Part shown: one piece after another, positions 1-5,539 of the stretch
How the letters are laid out: the number at the start of each line of letters is the position of its first letter
How positions within the stretch are numbered: the first letter of the stretch is position 1
IMG/VR virus record: IMGVR_UViG_3300028027_000181
Coordinates: 1 to 28,361 of that record
Source of the DNA: a virus
Strand: one strand, 5' to 3'
DNA length: 28,361 nucleotides
Notes under the pieces: model-generated
Databases searched by the model: none
Seen by the model: only the letters and a program-made list of their open reading frames with translations
Told to the model about the DNA's origin: nothing
Translations under genes and position numbers: made by a program

Positions 1-1271
1 ACCATAGCCTCTGCGTGTTTTAGTCTGCCCTCGATGATTGGCAAGTATTCCTCTGTCATCTCTATCCCGATGAAGTGAAAGCCCTGCAAGATTGCTGCCT
101 TGCCTGTTGAGCCTGAGCCTGTAAATGGGTCTAGCACTGTGCCGTTAGGTGGCGTGACTAGTTTGATTAGGTACTCCATAAGGCTTGTTGGCTTGACTGT
201 TGGGTGAAAGTTTTTAGCTGGTTGGTTTGGCTTATCGGGTTGAGCACCTATCTTATTTCCGTTGTTTGCAACATTGCCAGCATAAGAACCAGCGAGAGAT
301 TCCTCTAGTTCCTCAAGTCCCTCGTTCCTATCACGCTTTGATGCTTTAGCTACATAAAAGAATCTAGATGCTCCACCTGAGTCATTGTGTGTTCTGTTAG
401 CTCGCCCCTTATAGCTCATCTCAAAACTCGATGACTCATAGCCTTTGTCTAAACCATCTGCTGTGTCTTTTTTGTTTCCTGCTGCGTGTAAGTGACTTGT
501 CTGCTCATCTAGTAGCTCTGCTGTGAGCTCATCAAGTATTAGGTTTGCTGGCCATCTGCCTTGGGTGTTGTTACTCATGTTGCCACTTCGACCAAGTTCT
601 CCGCTAAAAAGCCCACCTTTTGTATTAGGTTGAGGAACACTCTGAATCTCGCCCGCAATCCTGCTTGCATCTATGTTTAGGCCACCTGTCCCATAGGTCA
701 GCACATTGTTTGCGATTGTTCCCTCGACTGGTTTGCGAGCCATAACTATTGGCTCAACTGTGGGCTTTAGTCCTGTGCCCCAACCATCCCATTGTTTAGC
801 TTCATCGGTAGCTGGCTTTGTGATGTCAATCACATTTGTCATTGAGTTTGCGTTCCAGCCTTTATCGGGTTTCATAGCTGTTTCGCTCATGCCATCAGTT
901 CTTTGGCCAATGACTTCTCTTTCAGCTCCGGCAGCCTTGTCTATTGCTTTGCCGATGTTTAGTGACTTAGGAAAGGTCTTGTTGCTTATCCAGCTAATCA
1001 TGTCCCTAATCTCAAAGCCAGCATCCTCGATTGCAACAACCATCCGGTGATAGGTGCGTGAGCCGCTAAAGGCAAGCAAGTGACCGCCTGGCTTTAGGAC
1101 TCTGATGCACTGCTCCCATAATTCGACAGAGTAAGCGATTCCTGTGCTGTCCCACTTTTTACCCATGAAGCCGAGCTCATAAGGTGGGTCTGTGACTATT
1201 GAGTCAACGCTGTTGTCAGGCAGGGTTGGCAAGATTTCCAGGTTGTTGCCATGCAGTATTTTGTAGGTCAT
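1..1271 (-). CDS. DNA methyltransferase (N4/N6, beta-class-like), 3' end outside window
   Basis: An open frame without stops runs from ATG at 1269-1271 to the left edge, giving 423 codons plus two bases, so the C-terminus is missing. It is an S-adenosylmethionine-dependent amino-methyltransferase acting on adenine N6 or cytosine N4. The catalytic motif DPPY lies at residues 28-31 in VTDPPYELGFMGKKWD, and the cofactor-binding motif DPFTGSGSTG lies near the far end. DPPY before FxGxG is the beta-class order, with the target-recognition region between. A purine-rich AGAGAG precedes the ATG, and the gene follows the phosphoesterase by 21 nt. No restriction nuclease is adjacent, so protection of phage DNA from host restriction, or regulation by methylation, is likely (inference). 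The target sequence cannot be read from this. Confidence 0.93.
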   Translation of the reverse strand, partial: MTYKILHGNNLEILPTLPDNSVDSIVTDPPYELGFMGKKWDSTGIAYSVELWEQCIRVLKPGGHLLAFSGSRTYHRMVVAIEDAGFEIRDMISWISNKTFPKSLNIGKAIDKAAGAEREVIGQRTDGMSETAMKPDKGWNANSMTNVIDITKPATDEAKQWDGWGTGLKPTVEPIVMARKPVEGTIANNVLTYGTGGLNIDASRIAGEIQSVPQPNTKGGLFSGELGRSGNMSNNTQGRWPANLILDELTAELLDEQTSHLHAAGNKKDTADGLDKGYESSSFEMSYKGRANRTHNDSGGASRFFYVAKASKRDRNEGLEELEESLAGSYAGNVANNGNKIGAQPDKPNQPAKNFHPTVKPTSLMEYLIKLVTPPNGTVLDPFTGSGSTGKAAILQGFHFIGIEMTEEYLPIIEGRLKHAEAM

Positions 1272-1292
1272 TTCTCTCTTATCGCTTGCAAC

Positions 1293-2447
1293 TTAGAGTT
1301 TATAGATGGTGCCCTGGTAATGCACATCACGCTCTAGCTCAAAGCAAACAATGCCGGTTGTGCTTTCGGTTCCTGCCTTCAACCTGAACCAATCTGAACC
1401 TGAGTCGCTAGTGCTGGCTTGGACCCAATACCTAGACCCACCATTGCTTGCTGGTGCTAATTCCTCAACTCGGACATGATGAAAATGCCCGGACACAAAT
1501 GTAGTAAATGCTGCAATGGGACCTTGAGAGTATGTCTGCTTGATAAGCCAATCAGGTAATGAGTTGGGTCTTGCAGCCTGGTGCCCATGAGCTAAAGCAA
1601 GAATGTGAAAGCCATCCTGAAAGACATCGAAGGCAAGTGATTCATCGTAAGGGTCAGGAATAAGGTAGTTGACATCCATACCCAGCTCGGTGCTTAGTCT
1701 GCGTAGCTGTTGCAGGATAACGATGCCAACATCATCGAGCCCAGGCTTACCTACTGTTTGGCCGTTGACTCTCCACTGGCAGTGGTTAGAGCCGACTGAG
1801 GCATAGGTCACCGGTGCATACTTGTGAGCAAGTTTGATTAGGTCCCATAGTAAAGCAGCGGCAAGGTCCTGTTGCTGGAAAGGCGAGAGGTCGTTCGATT
1901 CAAGCTGAGCCATGCTTGCCTTGTTGGAAACTGACTCAATCATGTCCCCTGCATCAAGGATGATGACCTTCTCGTATTTGCCCTGCTTTAGCTTTTGCTC
2001 AATGCGTTCGTAGCTTGCAAAGACTCTAGCGATAAGGTCCTCGCTGTTTCCCCTACTAGCGACCTTGCCTACTTGATAATCTGCCGGCACAATAACAAAT
2101 GCCTTGCCCTCCTTTGTTTCTTTCCTTGCTGGCAACTTAGTCTTTTTGGCCTGAGCATAAAGTGTTGGCAGGTCAATCTCTAGCTCTGCCTTGGTTCTAA
2201 AGTTGAACCGCCAGCTAACCAGCCAGTCCCCACCCTCTCGCTGTTGCCAGCGTGAAGTTCTAACAGGACCAAAAATCTCTACTCTCTCAGGGTCAAAGCC
2301 TTGGTCTATTAGAAACTGGGTGAAGTCTGGCTGGTTGCCGGTTGTCGGTGGGGTTGTAGCCTGGCCGTTGGTACCGTCAAACTCAACAGCTGGCCGCCAA
2401 TCCTTAGGGGCCGTAATCCTAGGAGTTGGCTCAAGATTTTCTAACAC
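1293..2447 (-). CDS. Calcineurin-like metallophosphoesterase
   Basis: A 384-residue protein starting at GTG 2447, which overlaps the upstream small gene by 17 nt; AAGG lies about 8 nt ahead of the start. Metal-binding motifs appear in the family order: D165-A-G-D168, GSNH at 219-222, a histidine pair near 287-289 and GHFHH at 320-324. These fit the two-metal phosphoesterase fold of Mre11, SbcD and calcineurin. The first 90 residues lack recognisable motifs and include a Pro/Thr/Gly-rich stretch, perhaps a linker or DNA-contact region. Because it lies in the replication and modification module, a nuclease or phosphatase role on nucleic acid is likely, but the substrate cannot be assigned. Confidence 0.8.
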   Translation of the reverse strand: MLENLEPTPRITAPKDWRPAVEFDGTNGQATTPPTTGNQPDFTQFLIDQGFDPERVEIFGPVRTSRWQQREGGDWLVSWRFNFRTKAELEIDLPTLYAQAKKTKLPARKETKEGKAFVIVPADYQVGKVASRGNSEDLIARVFASYERIEQKLKQGKYEKVIILDAGDMIESVSNKASMAQLESNDLSPFQQQDLAAALLWDLIKLAHKYAPVTYASVGSNHCQWRVNGQTVGKPGLDDVGIVILQQLRRLSTELGMDVNYLIPDPYDESLAFDVFQDGFHILALAHGHQAARPNSLPDWLIKQTYSQGPIAAFTTFVSGHFHHVRVEELAPASNGGSRYWVQASTSDSGSDWFRLKAGTESTTGIVCFELERDVHYQGTIYKL

Positions 2448-2658
2448 AGCTGCACCTTCCGATTCTGTGGGTGCGAACTGGTTGCTCGCTGATTGTGATG
2501 CCTCGCTTGTTTAGCTCATGTGTCAGTGTGGAGTGTGGCCACTCTGCATCGGCCAATGCATTTTTTAGTATCTCTTGGTCTTTTGGTTCTAGCGATTCAA
2601 TCACAGACCTAACTTTACAAGCCGGCTGTCTTTTTGGTGGTGTAAGCCCTTCAAGCAT
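2431..2658 (-). CDS. Small helix-turn-helix-like DNA-binding protein
   Basis: A 75-residue protein with a strong AGGGGG ribosome binding site upstream of ATG 2658. The segment from about residue 25 to 68 (LEPKDQEILKNAL, then STLTHELNKRGITISEQPV, then RTHRIGRCSC) reads as three helices with a winged-helix or HTH turn at RGITISEQPV. Similar short proteins occur in actinophage early regions. It directly precedes the phosphoesterase with a 17-nt overlap, so the two are co-translated. It could be a local regulator or an accessory to DNA processing. A terminase small subunit is possible but not favoured this far from the portal. Confidence 0.65.
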   Translation of the reverse strand: MLEGLTPPKRQPACKVRSVIESLEPKDQEILKNALADAEWPHSTLTHELNKRGITISEQPVRTHRIGRCSCVRKS

Positions 2659-2670
2659 TTCTGCCCCCTT

Positions 2671-2781
2671 TTACTTTGTACCTCTAGTTATGTAAGCCCT
2701 GACAAGTCTGCCAAGGTAAAACTCGATGCGGTATCTATACCAGCGTATTACAAAAGGCCAGTTAGTCTTGGCTCTAATCAT
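2671..2781 (-). CDS. Very small basic protein (36 aa), unknown function
   Basis: ATG at 2779-2781 to TAA at 2671-2673 encodes 36 residues beginning MIRAKTNWPFVIRWYRYRIE. It is rich in Arg, Tyr and Trp and strongly basic, with no membrane segment or cysteine motif. It overlaps the end of the upstream gene by 8 nt and is followed 12 nt later by the HTH gene, filling a gap that would otherwise be empty. The colinear overlap and amphipathic basic composition support it. It could bind nucleic acid or sit on the membrane surface; no family is recognised. Confidence 0.5.
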   Translation of the reverse strand: MIRAKTNWPFVIRWYRYRIEFYLGRLVRAYITRGTK

Positions 2782-3013
2782 TCGGTGTTTTGCCAATGTA
2801 TTTCACCGCCTCAACAATCTCTACAACACGCTCAATGGTGTCGGTATCAGCAGTCATGCTCAAAACTGCATCGTTGATAATCTCGTTGACTACCCTGTCT
2901 GTGAAGTAGTCAATGCCGTCAGTGTGACCCTCTTTGTATCCGGCAGCAAAGCCTCGGTACCAGATGTCGTTAGCTCTGCGTTGTAGCCACTCACGCCATG
3001 CAAGCCTAAACAT
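2774..3013 (-). CDS. Small hypothetical protein (79 aa)
   Basis: The ATG at 3013 (MFRLAWREWLQRRANDIWYR) is preferred because AGGA lies 5 nt upstream. ATG 3019, two codons earlier, is an alternative. The N-terminus is basic and aromatic. Residues 20-45 carry GFAAGYKEGHTDGIDYF, which resembles the Gly-x3-Gly/Glu motif of neighbouring small genes. The C-terminal half is acidic and helical (VEIVEAVKYIG). It overlaps the upstream coiled-coil gene by 8 nt and the downstream 36-residue gene by 8 nt. Function unknown; probably one of the early host-interaction or regulatory proteins. Confidence 0.7.
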   Translation of the reverse strand: MFRLAWREWLQRRANDIWYRGFAAGYKEGHTDGIDYFTDRVVNEIINDAVLSMTADTDTIERVVEIVEAVKYIGKTPND

Positions 3014-3125
3014 TGCCATCCTGCAATTCCTGTGCTCGTGCGTCAATCTCTTGCAGAATCTTGGCCAGCTCTTTTAGCTCAATGCTTAGTAGCTCAAGCC
3101 TCATCTCTATCTCTGCCAGGTTCAT
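3006..3125 (-). CDS. Very small coiled-coil protein (39 aa)
   Basis: ATG 3123-3125 overlaps the stop of the preceding gene as ATGA, and the frame ends in TAG at 3006-3008. Almost the whole peptide is one predicted amphipathic helix (MNLAEIEMRLELLSIELKEL and on to residue 32), with Leu/Ile heptads and alternating Glu/Lys/Arg, a typical short coiled coil. No domain is recognised. The 4-nt coupling to the upstream gene and the 8-nt overlap with the downstream gene argue for real translation. It may act as an oligomerisation partner. Confidence 0.6.
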   Translation of the reverse strand: MNLAEIEMRLELLSIELKELAKILQEIDARAQELQDGNV

Positions 3126-3292
3126 TTGTTGCCACTCAACTTGATTCTCATGTCAGAGTTGTATCTGCCCTCTATCTCGGCAGCAATGTCCTCGGCTGTA
3201 GCGTTTGGGTGATAGGCGATGTATTCAAGGATGGCCTCACGCTCATAGCGTTTGCCATTGTTGAAACCTGATGTGTAATCGGTGTCAGTCAT
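3122..3292 (-). CDS. Small hypothetical protein with GxxxGxxxERE motif (56 aa)
   Basis: Start chosen at ATG 3292 (MTDTDYTSGFNNGKRYEREA) because it overlaps the previous stop by only 8 nt; an earlier in-frame start at 3322 would overlap more. The core GFNNGKRYEREAILEYI resembles AFNHGMKAEREHILRVL in the adjacent upstream gene, which suggests tandem duplication and divergence. The rest (PNATAEDIAAEIEGRYNSD) looks helical, with a small helix-turn. No catalytic motif is seen. It is coupled by ATGA to the downstream coiled-coil gene. Confidence 0.7.
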   Translation of the reverse strand: MTDTDYTSGFNNGKRYEREAILEYIAYHPNATAEDIAAEIEGRYNSDMRIKLSGNK

Positions 3293-3482
3293 GGATTTTG
3301 TTCTCGATTCTTGCAATAACAAAGTCCAAGGCGTTCATCCATTCCTCACAGCCATGACAGGTGCAAAGGGTCTGGTCTTTTGTTTCTGCCAGCACTCTAA
3401 GGATGTGCTCACGCTCGGCTTTCATGCCATGATTGAAAGCTTTGATGGAGCTGGTTGCGATGATGTCCTGTAGCTCGCTCAT
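3285..3482 (-). CDS. Small hypothetical protein with CxCxxC cluster (65 aa)
   Basis: ATG 3482 overlaps the preceding stop as ATGA. Residues about 15-32 (AFNHGMKAEREHILRVL) are shared in pattern with neighbouring small proteins. They are followed by TLCTCHGCEEW, whose closely spaced cysteines and histidine could bind a metal, although a full zinc ribbon would need a further pair. The C-terminus is a helix (MNALDFVIARIENKI). No family is recognised. Its place in a run of overlapping small early genes suggests a host-takeover or regulatory role (inference). Confidence 0.7.
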   Translation of the reverse strand: MSELQDIIATSSIKAFNHGMKAEREHILRVLAETKDQTLCTCHGCEEWMNALDFVIARIENKIHD

Positions 3483-3673
3483 GCCTCTACCTTTGGCCTT
3501 CTGTCAATGGTTGCTAGGTAGCCCAAAATCATGTGGCCTGTTGCAATGTCAAGAGTCCGGTCAATCTGCATCGCCTGGATAAGCGACTCAACTGCCTTCT
3601 GCTCATCTCTCCTGCCCTTGATGTAGGCAGCGAGCTTATCTGCTGGAATCTGAGAAACTGCTATTTGTATCAA
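3479..3673 (-). CDS. Small hypothetical protein (64 aa), TTG start
   Basis: The start is TTG 3673, with an AGGGGTG-like ribosome binding site a few bases upstream; the first 38 nt overlap the preceding gene in another frame. The protein is alpha-helical: LAAYIKGRRDEQKAVESLI fits the same spaced Gly/Glu pattern as its neighbours, and a second helix (TGHMILGYLATI) precedes a basic tail. No membrane segment or catalytic motif. Coupled by ATGA to the downstream gene. Confidence 0.65.
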   Translation of the reverse strand: MIQIAVSQIPADKLAAYIKGRRDEQKAVESLIQAMQIDRTLDIATGHMILGYLATIDRRPKVEA

Positions 3674-3878
3674 CTGGCACCCCTTCGATTAGGTCAATGA
3701 TGATTGTGATTGCTTTGGTTGGCTGAGGATAGGCAGCCTTGATAAGTCTTAGGACTTCATCCTTCATAAGTTTTCGGCCCATGTAGATGCCGTCAGACTT
3801 AGCCACACCAAAGTTGTATTGGTTCGGGTTGTAGTCCATGACTGCAAACTCGATTGGTTCAGGGTTATAGTTGGCCAT
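3636..3878 (-). CDS. Small hypothetical protein (80 aa)
   Basis: ATG 3878 follows a GAGAGAAA purine run and overlaps the upstream gene by 14 nt. The N-terminus is rich in Asn, Tyr and Pro with a repeated element (NYNPEPIEFAVMDYNPNQYNF). The middle (GRKLMKDEVLRLIKAAYP) is an amphipathic helix, followed by a hydrophobic strand (AITIIIDLI) and a Ser-rich tail. No domain is recognised. It belongs to the densely overlapped cluster of small early genes. Confidence 0.7.
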   Translation of the reverse strand: MANYNPEPIEFAVMDYNPNQYNFGVAKSDGIYMGRKLMKDEVLRLIKAAYPQPTKAITIIIDLIEGVPVDTNSSFSDSSR

Positions 3879-4050
3879 TTTCTCTCTGTTCTATGTAGGT
3901 GTCGGCGATGTGTTGTAGCAGGGTTAGCCTGGCAAGTTGTTTCTGGATGTGATACTTGTCAGTTTCAGGGTTGCCCCCTTTAGCCTCGTACTCAGCGTTA
4001 GTCCAGAGCCTTGCTTCCTCTAGGACTTGTGCAAGATGTTTCTTATTCAT
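3865..4050 (-). CDS. Small helical hypothetical protein (61 aa)
   Basis: ATG 4050 (MNKKHLAQVLEEARLWTNAE) overlaps the upstream stop as ATGA; a longer in-frame reading back to 4200 is rejected because that stretch belongs to the membrane protein in another frame. The product is charged and largely helical, with EARLWTNAEYEAKGG and QLARLTLLQHIADTYIEQ as likely helices. Function unknown. Translation is probably coupled to the membrane protein whose ribosome binding site appears to be controlled by RNA structure. Confidence 0.7.
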   Translation of the reverse strand: MNKKHLAQVLEEARLWTNAEYEAKGGNPETDKYHIQKQLARLTLLQHIADTYIEQRENGQL

Positions 4051-4208
4051 CTGGCACCCTTGCGAGTAAACCAAAGTGCGATAACTAGGAAGTGAATTGC
4101 AAGTAGCACATAGCCAATCAGGTAGCCAAGTGTGACGCTGTATTCCTGAATGGCAAGTGTCATGCCAAAGGATAGAAACACGCTGACTGTAAGTAGCCAA
4201 CCTTTCAT
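4047..4208 (-). CDS. Small two-span membrane protein (53 aa)
   Basis: ATG 4206-4208 to TGA 4047-4049. A strong TTAGGAG ribosome binding site sits 6 nt upstream. The peptide starts MKGWLLTVSVFLSFGMTLAI and has a second hydrophobic span (GYLIGYVLLAIHFLVIALWF) ending in basic TRKGAR, so two membrane helices with a short loop are likely. This gene is the first after the longest gap in the left half of the early operon, and its ribosome binding site can pair with a perfect 10-nt complement upstream. Superinfection exclusion or membrane remodelling are possible roles; the sequence does not decide. Confidence 0.72.
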   Translation of the reverse strand: MKGWLLTVSVFLSFGMTLAIQEYSVTLGYLIGYVLLAIHFLVIALWFTRKGAR

Positions 4209-4312
4209 TTGAATCTCCTAACCGGCCCCCCTTGGGCCATGCCTAAACTCTATACCCTTTTTTTGAGTTTTTTAGGAGATTTTTGTGTTTTTTTGCCTTT
4301 TTCGGCGTGTCG
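4209..4312 (-). promoter_or_regulatory. Intergenic control region: phased A-tracts, candidate -10, sequestered ribosome binding site
   Basis: This 104-nt gap contains five A-tracts on the minus strand (5-7 A each, at 4258-4264, 4268-4273, 4280-4284, 4288-4294 and 4298-4302) spaced about 9-11 nt, the spacing that bends DNA. Downstream of them lies TATAGA at 4249-4254, a plausible -10, without a good -35. AATCTCCTAA (4272-4281 read on the minus strand) is perfectly complementary to TTAGGAGATT at 4212-4221, which contains the ribosome binding site of the membrane protein. A GGCCC/GGGCC hairpin lies between the arms (4224-4238). Confidence 0.55.
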
Positions 4313-4721
4313 TTATTCTAGGGTTTTGACAGTGATTGTGGCCCCTGGCTCGATGCCTTGGGCGTAGAGCTTTCGGGCTGAAATCCGGGTAATTCGGCTG
4401 TCATCGGTGTAAACCCCTGCAATGGCAAGTGCATCGCCCACAGCTCTAACTAGCTTGTCAAGCCGGTCAGAGGTCGGGGGCTACGGTAGGCAACCCCCGA
4501 CTCACAGATTTACCTCTTGGCATATAAAAGTTGACTAGTAGCTCGCAGGGGCCGTCTATAGGCTCCCAGTCGGCTGGCAAGGTCGCAATGACTTCATTGA
4601 CTATGGCTGTACGCCATGCCTTATGTTTTTTGCTGTTGACCTGAACTATGCGGCCTTGCATTATGGCGTGTGAGCCTTGACTGGCTGGGTCACCGGTAAT
4701 GCTAAAGCTTACCTCTGCCAT
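4313..4721 (-). CDS. rusA: RusA-like Holliday junction resolvase, interrupted by a +1 frame change
   Basis: The first frame (4467-4721, 84 codons) has the RusA N-terminus: SITGDPASQGSHAI, NSKKHKAW and NFYMPRGKSVSRGLPT. It stops at TGA 4467-4469 just where the catalytic segment should begin. The +1 frame continues at once with DRLDKLVRAVGDALAIAG then VYTDDSRITRISARK, ending at TAA 4313-4315. It supplies the conserved Asp, Lys and Asp-Asp residues, so the joined product is about 135 residues, normal for RusA. The junction CTC TGA C has the geometry of the prfB +1 site. Alternatively, removing one C from the C5 run at 4476-4480 also restores the frame. RusA dimers cut four-way junctions made during phage recombination and replication. 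Family assignment is firm; the cause of the break is not. Confidence 0.78.
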
Positions 4722-4869
4722 ACAAGTCCCATGCTCCCATTATGGCAGCGATGCTGTAAAGCAGACCGAGGGCTAGTCCCCAACCCCCAAGAACGCTAGT
4801 CGTGTTCAAGGATAGGTTTATTAGTATGCCGGCGGTGAGGGCAGGGACTAGCCATCGGAGATTTTTCAA
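4702..4869 (-). CDS. Small membrane protein (55 aa), TTG start coupled by TTGA
   Basis: TTG 4867-4869 overlaps the stop of the SSB-like gene as TTGA, and the frame runs to TAG 4702-4704. The peptide begins MKNLRWLVPALTAGILINLS and has a second span (GGWGLALGLLYSIAAIMGAW) followed by DLYGRGKL: two membrane helices with positive ends. It overlaps the start of rusA by 20 nt. No family is recognised. The coupling and clear membrane pattern make it a credible gene although it is short and uses a rare start. Confidence 0.65.
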   Translation of the reverse strand: MKNLRWLVPALTAGILINLSLNTTSVLGGWGLALGLLYSIAAIMGAWDLYGRGKL

Positions 4870-5219
4870 AAAGGGCTTGGTTCGTGGGTCGGCTCAAACA
4901 ACGACTTGATTACCAATGCTGGGTCAGCGGGGGTGATGTAAGGGTTGTTGATGCTCACCTTGATTGACTGCCCAGGCTCACCGTTGCGGTTTAGCTTTGG
5001 AGTGCCATCCTGGTTGGTCCACAGCTCAATCTCAGCTGAGTAAAGACCCTCGACAACTAGCTCATCGCCAATGTCATAAGTGCCCGGTGCCTTTAGCCAG
5101 ACTGTGTATTGCTTTTCAATCGTTTCACCGGACTTGGCTTTGTAAGACTCAGTGACGCTTAGGCCCTTGCCTTCCCAAAATACCTTGGTGACTGTTCCCT
5201 TTACTTTGATGCTTGCCAT
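4866..5219 (-). CDS. OB-fold, single-stranded DNA-binding-like protein
   Basis: A 117-residue protein with ATG 5219 preceded by AAGGA and AGAG. Alternating strands IKVKGTVTKVFWEG, KQYTVWLKAP, DELVVEGLYSAEIELW and QSIKVSINNPYI fit an OB fold of the SSB type, with aromatic residues placed for base stacking. It ends in a short tail closing with EPSPF, reminiscent of the protein-binding tip of bacterial SSB but less acidic. It lies between the helicase/zinc-ribbon genes and RusA, where phages often keep an SSB. It probably coats single-stranded DNA at forks and recombination intermediates. The family is inferred from strand pattern, length and context, not a diagnostic motif. Confidence 0.62.
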   Translation of the reverse strand: MASIKVKGTVTKVFWEGKGLSVTESYKAKSGETIEKQYTVWLKAPGTYDIGDELVVEGLYSAEIELWTNQDGTPKLNRNGEPGQSIKVSINNPYITPADPALVIKSLFEPTHEPSPF

Positions 5220-5254
5220 CTCTTTTTTCCTTATCTCTTGTTGTTTTGCTTACT

Positions 5255-5530
5255 CTAATGGTCACCTATGACATGGTTCGGATTGGTGCAGTCACTGTGT
5301 CCACAAGACCTAATGCCAGGCAAAACTGGCTTGCCATCAAAGAGTGGCACAGACAAGGTTTCCTTGTCAAACTCACCCTGCCAGGGGATGCACTTTTCAG
5401 AGCCGTACTTGATGACCAAGGCTCGGTGCATACGACAAGACTGGCACTTGAGGTCTTTCCTCTTACGCTTATGCGTGTTGACCTTCCAAGTTGCTCCACA
5501 TCGGCAACACAAGGCCACATTGTCATCCAC
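5255..5530 (-). CDS. Small zinc-binding, HNH-like protein
   Basis: A 91-residue protein beginning at GTG 5530. Two zinc-ribbon knuckles, CCRCG (8-12) and KCQSCR (about 28-33), come first. The second half has CIPW and then GIRSCGHSDCTNPNHVIGDH. The C-x4-NPxH ending resembles the last part of HNH nucleases, but a full set of catalytic histidines is not evident. It sits 9 nt downstream of the helicase and in the same transcription unit. It could be a degenerate HNH endonuclease or a DNA- or RNA-binding zinc protein. Confidence 0.6.
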   Translation of the reverse strand: MDDNVALCCRCGATWKVNTHKRKRKDLKCQSCRMHRALVIKYGSEKCIPWQGEFDKETLSVPLFDGKPVLPGIRSCGHSDCTNPNHVIGDH

Positions 5531-5539
5531 GCCATAATC

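Noticed and set aside
706-1050. Plus-strand open frame opposite the methyltransferase
   Set aside because: The minus strand carries an uninterrupted methyltransferase with both catalytic motifs across this interval.
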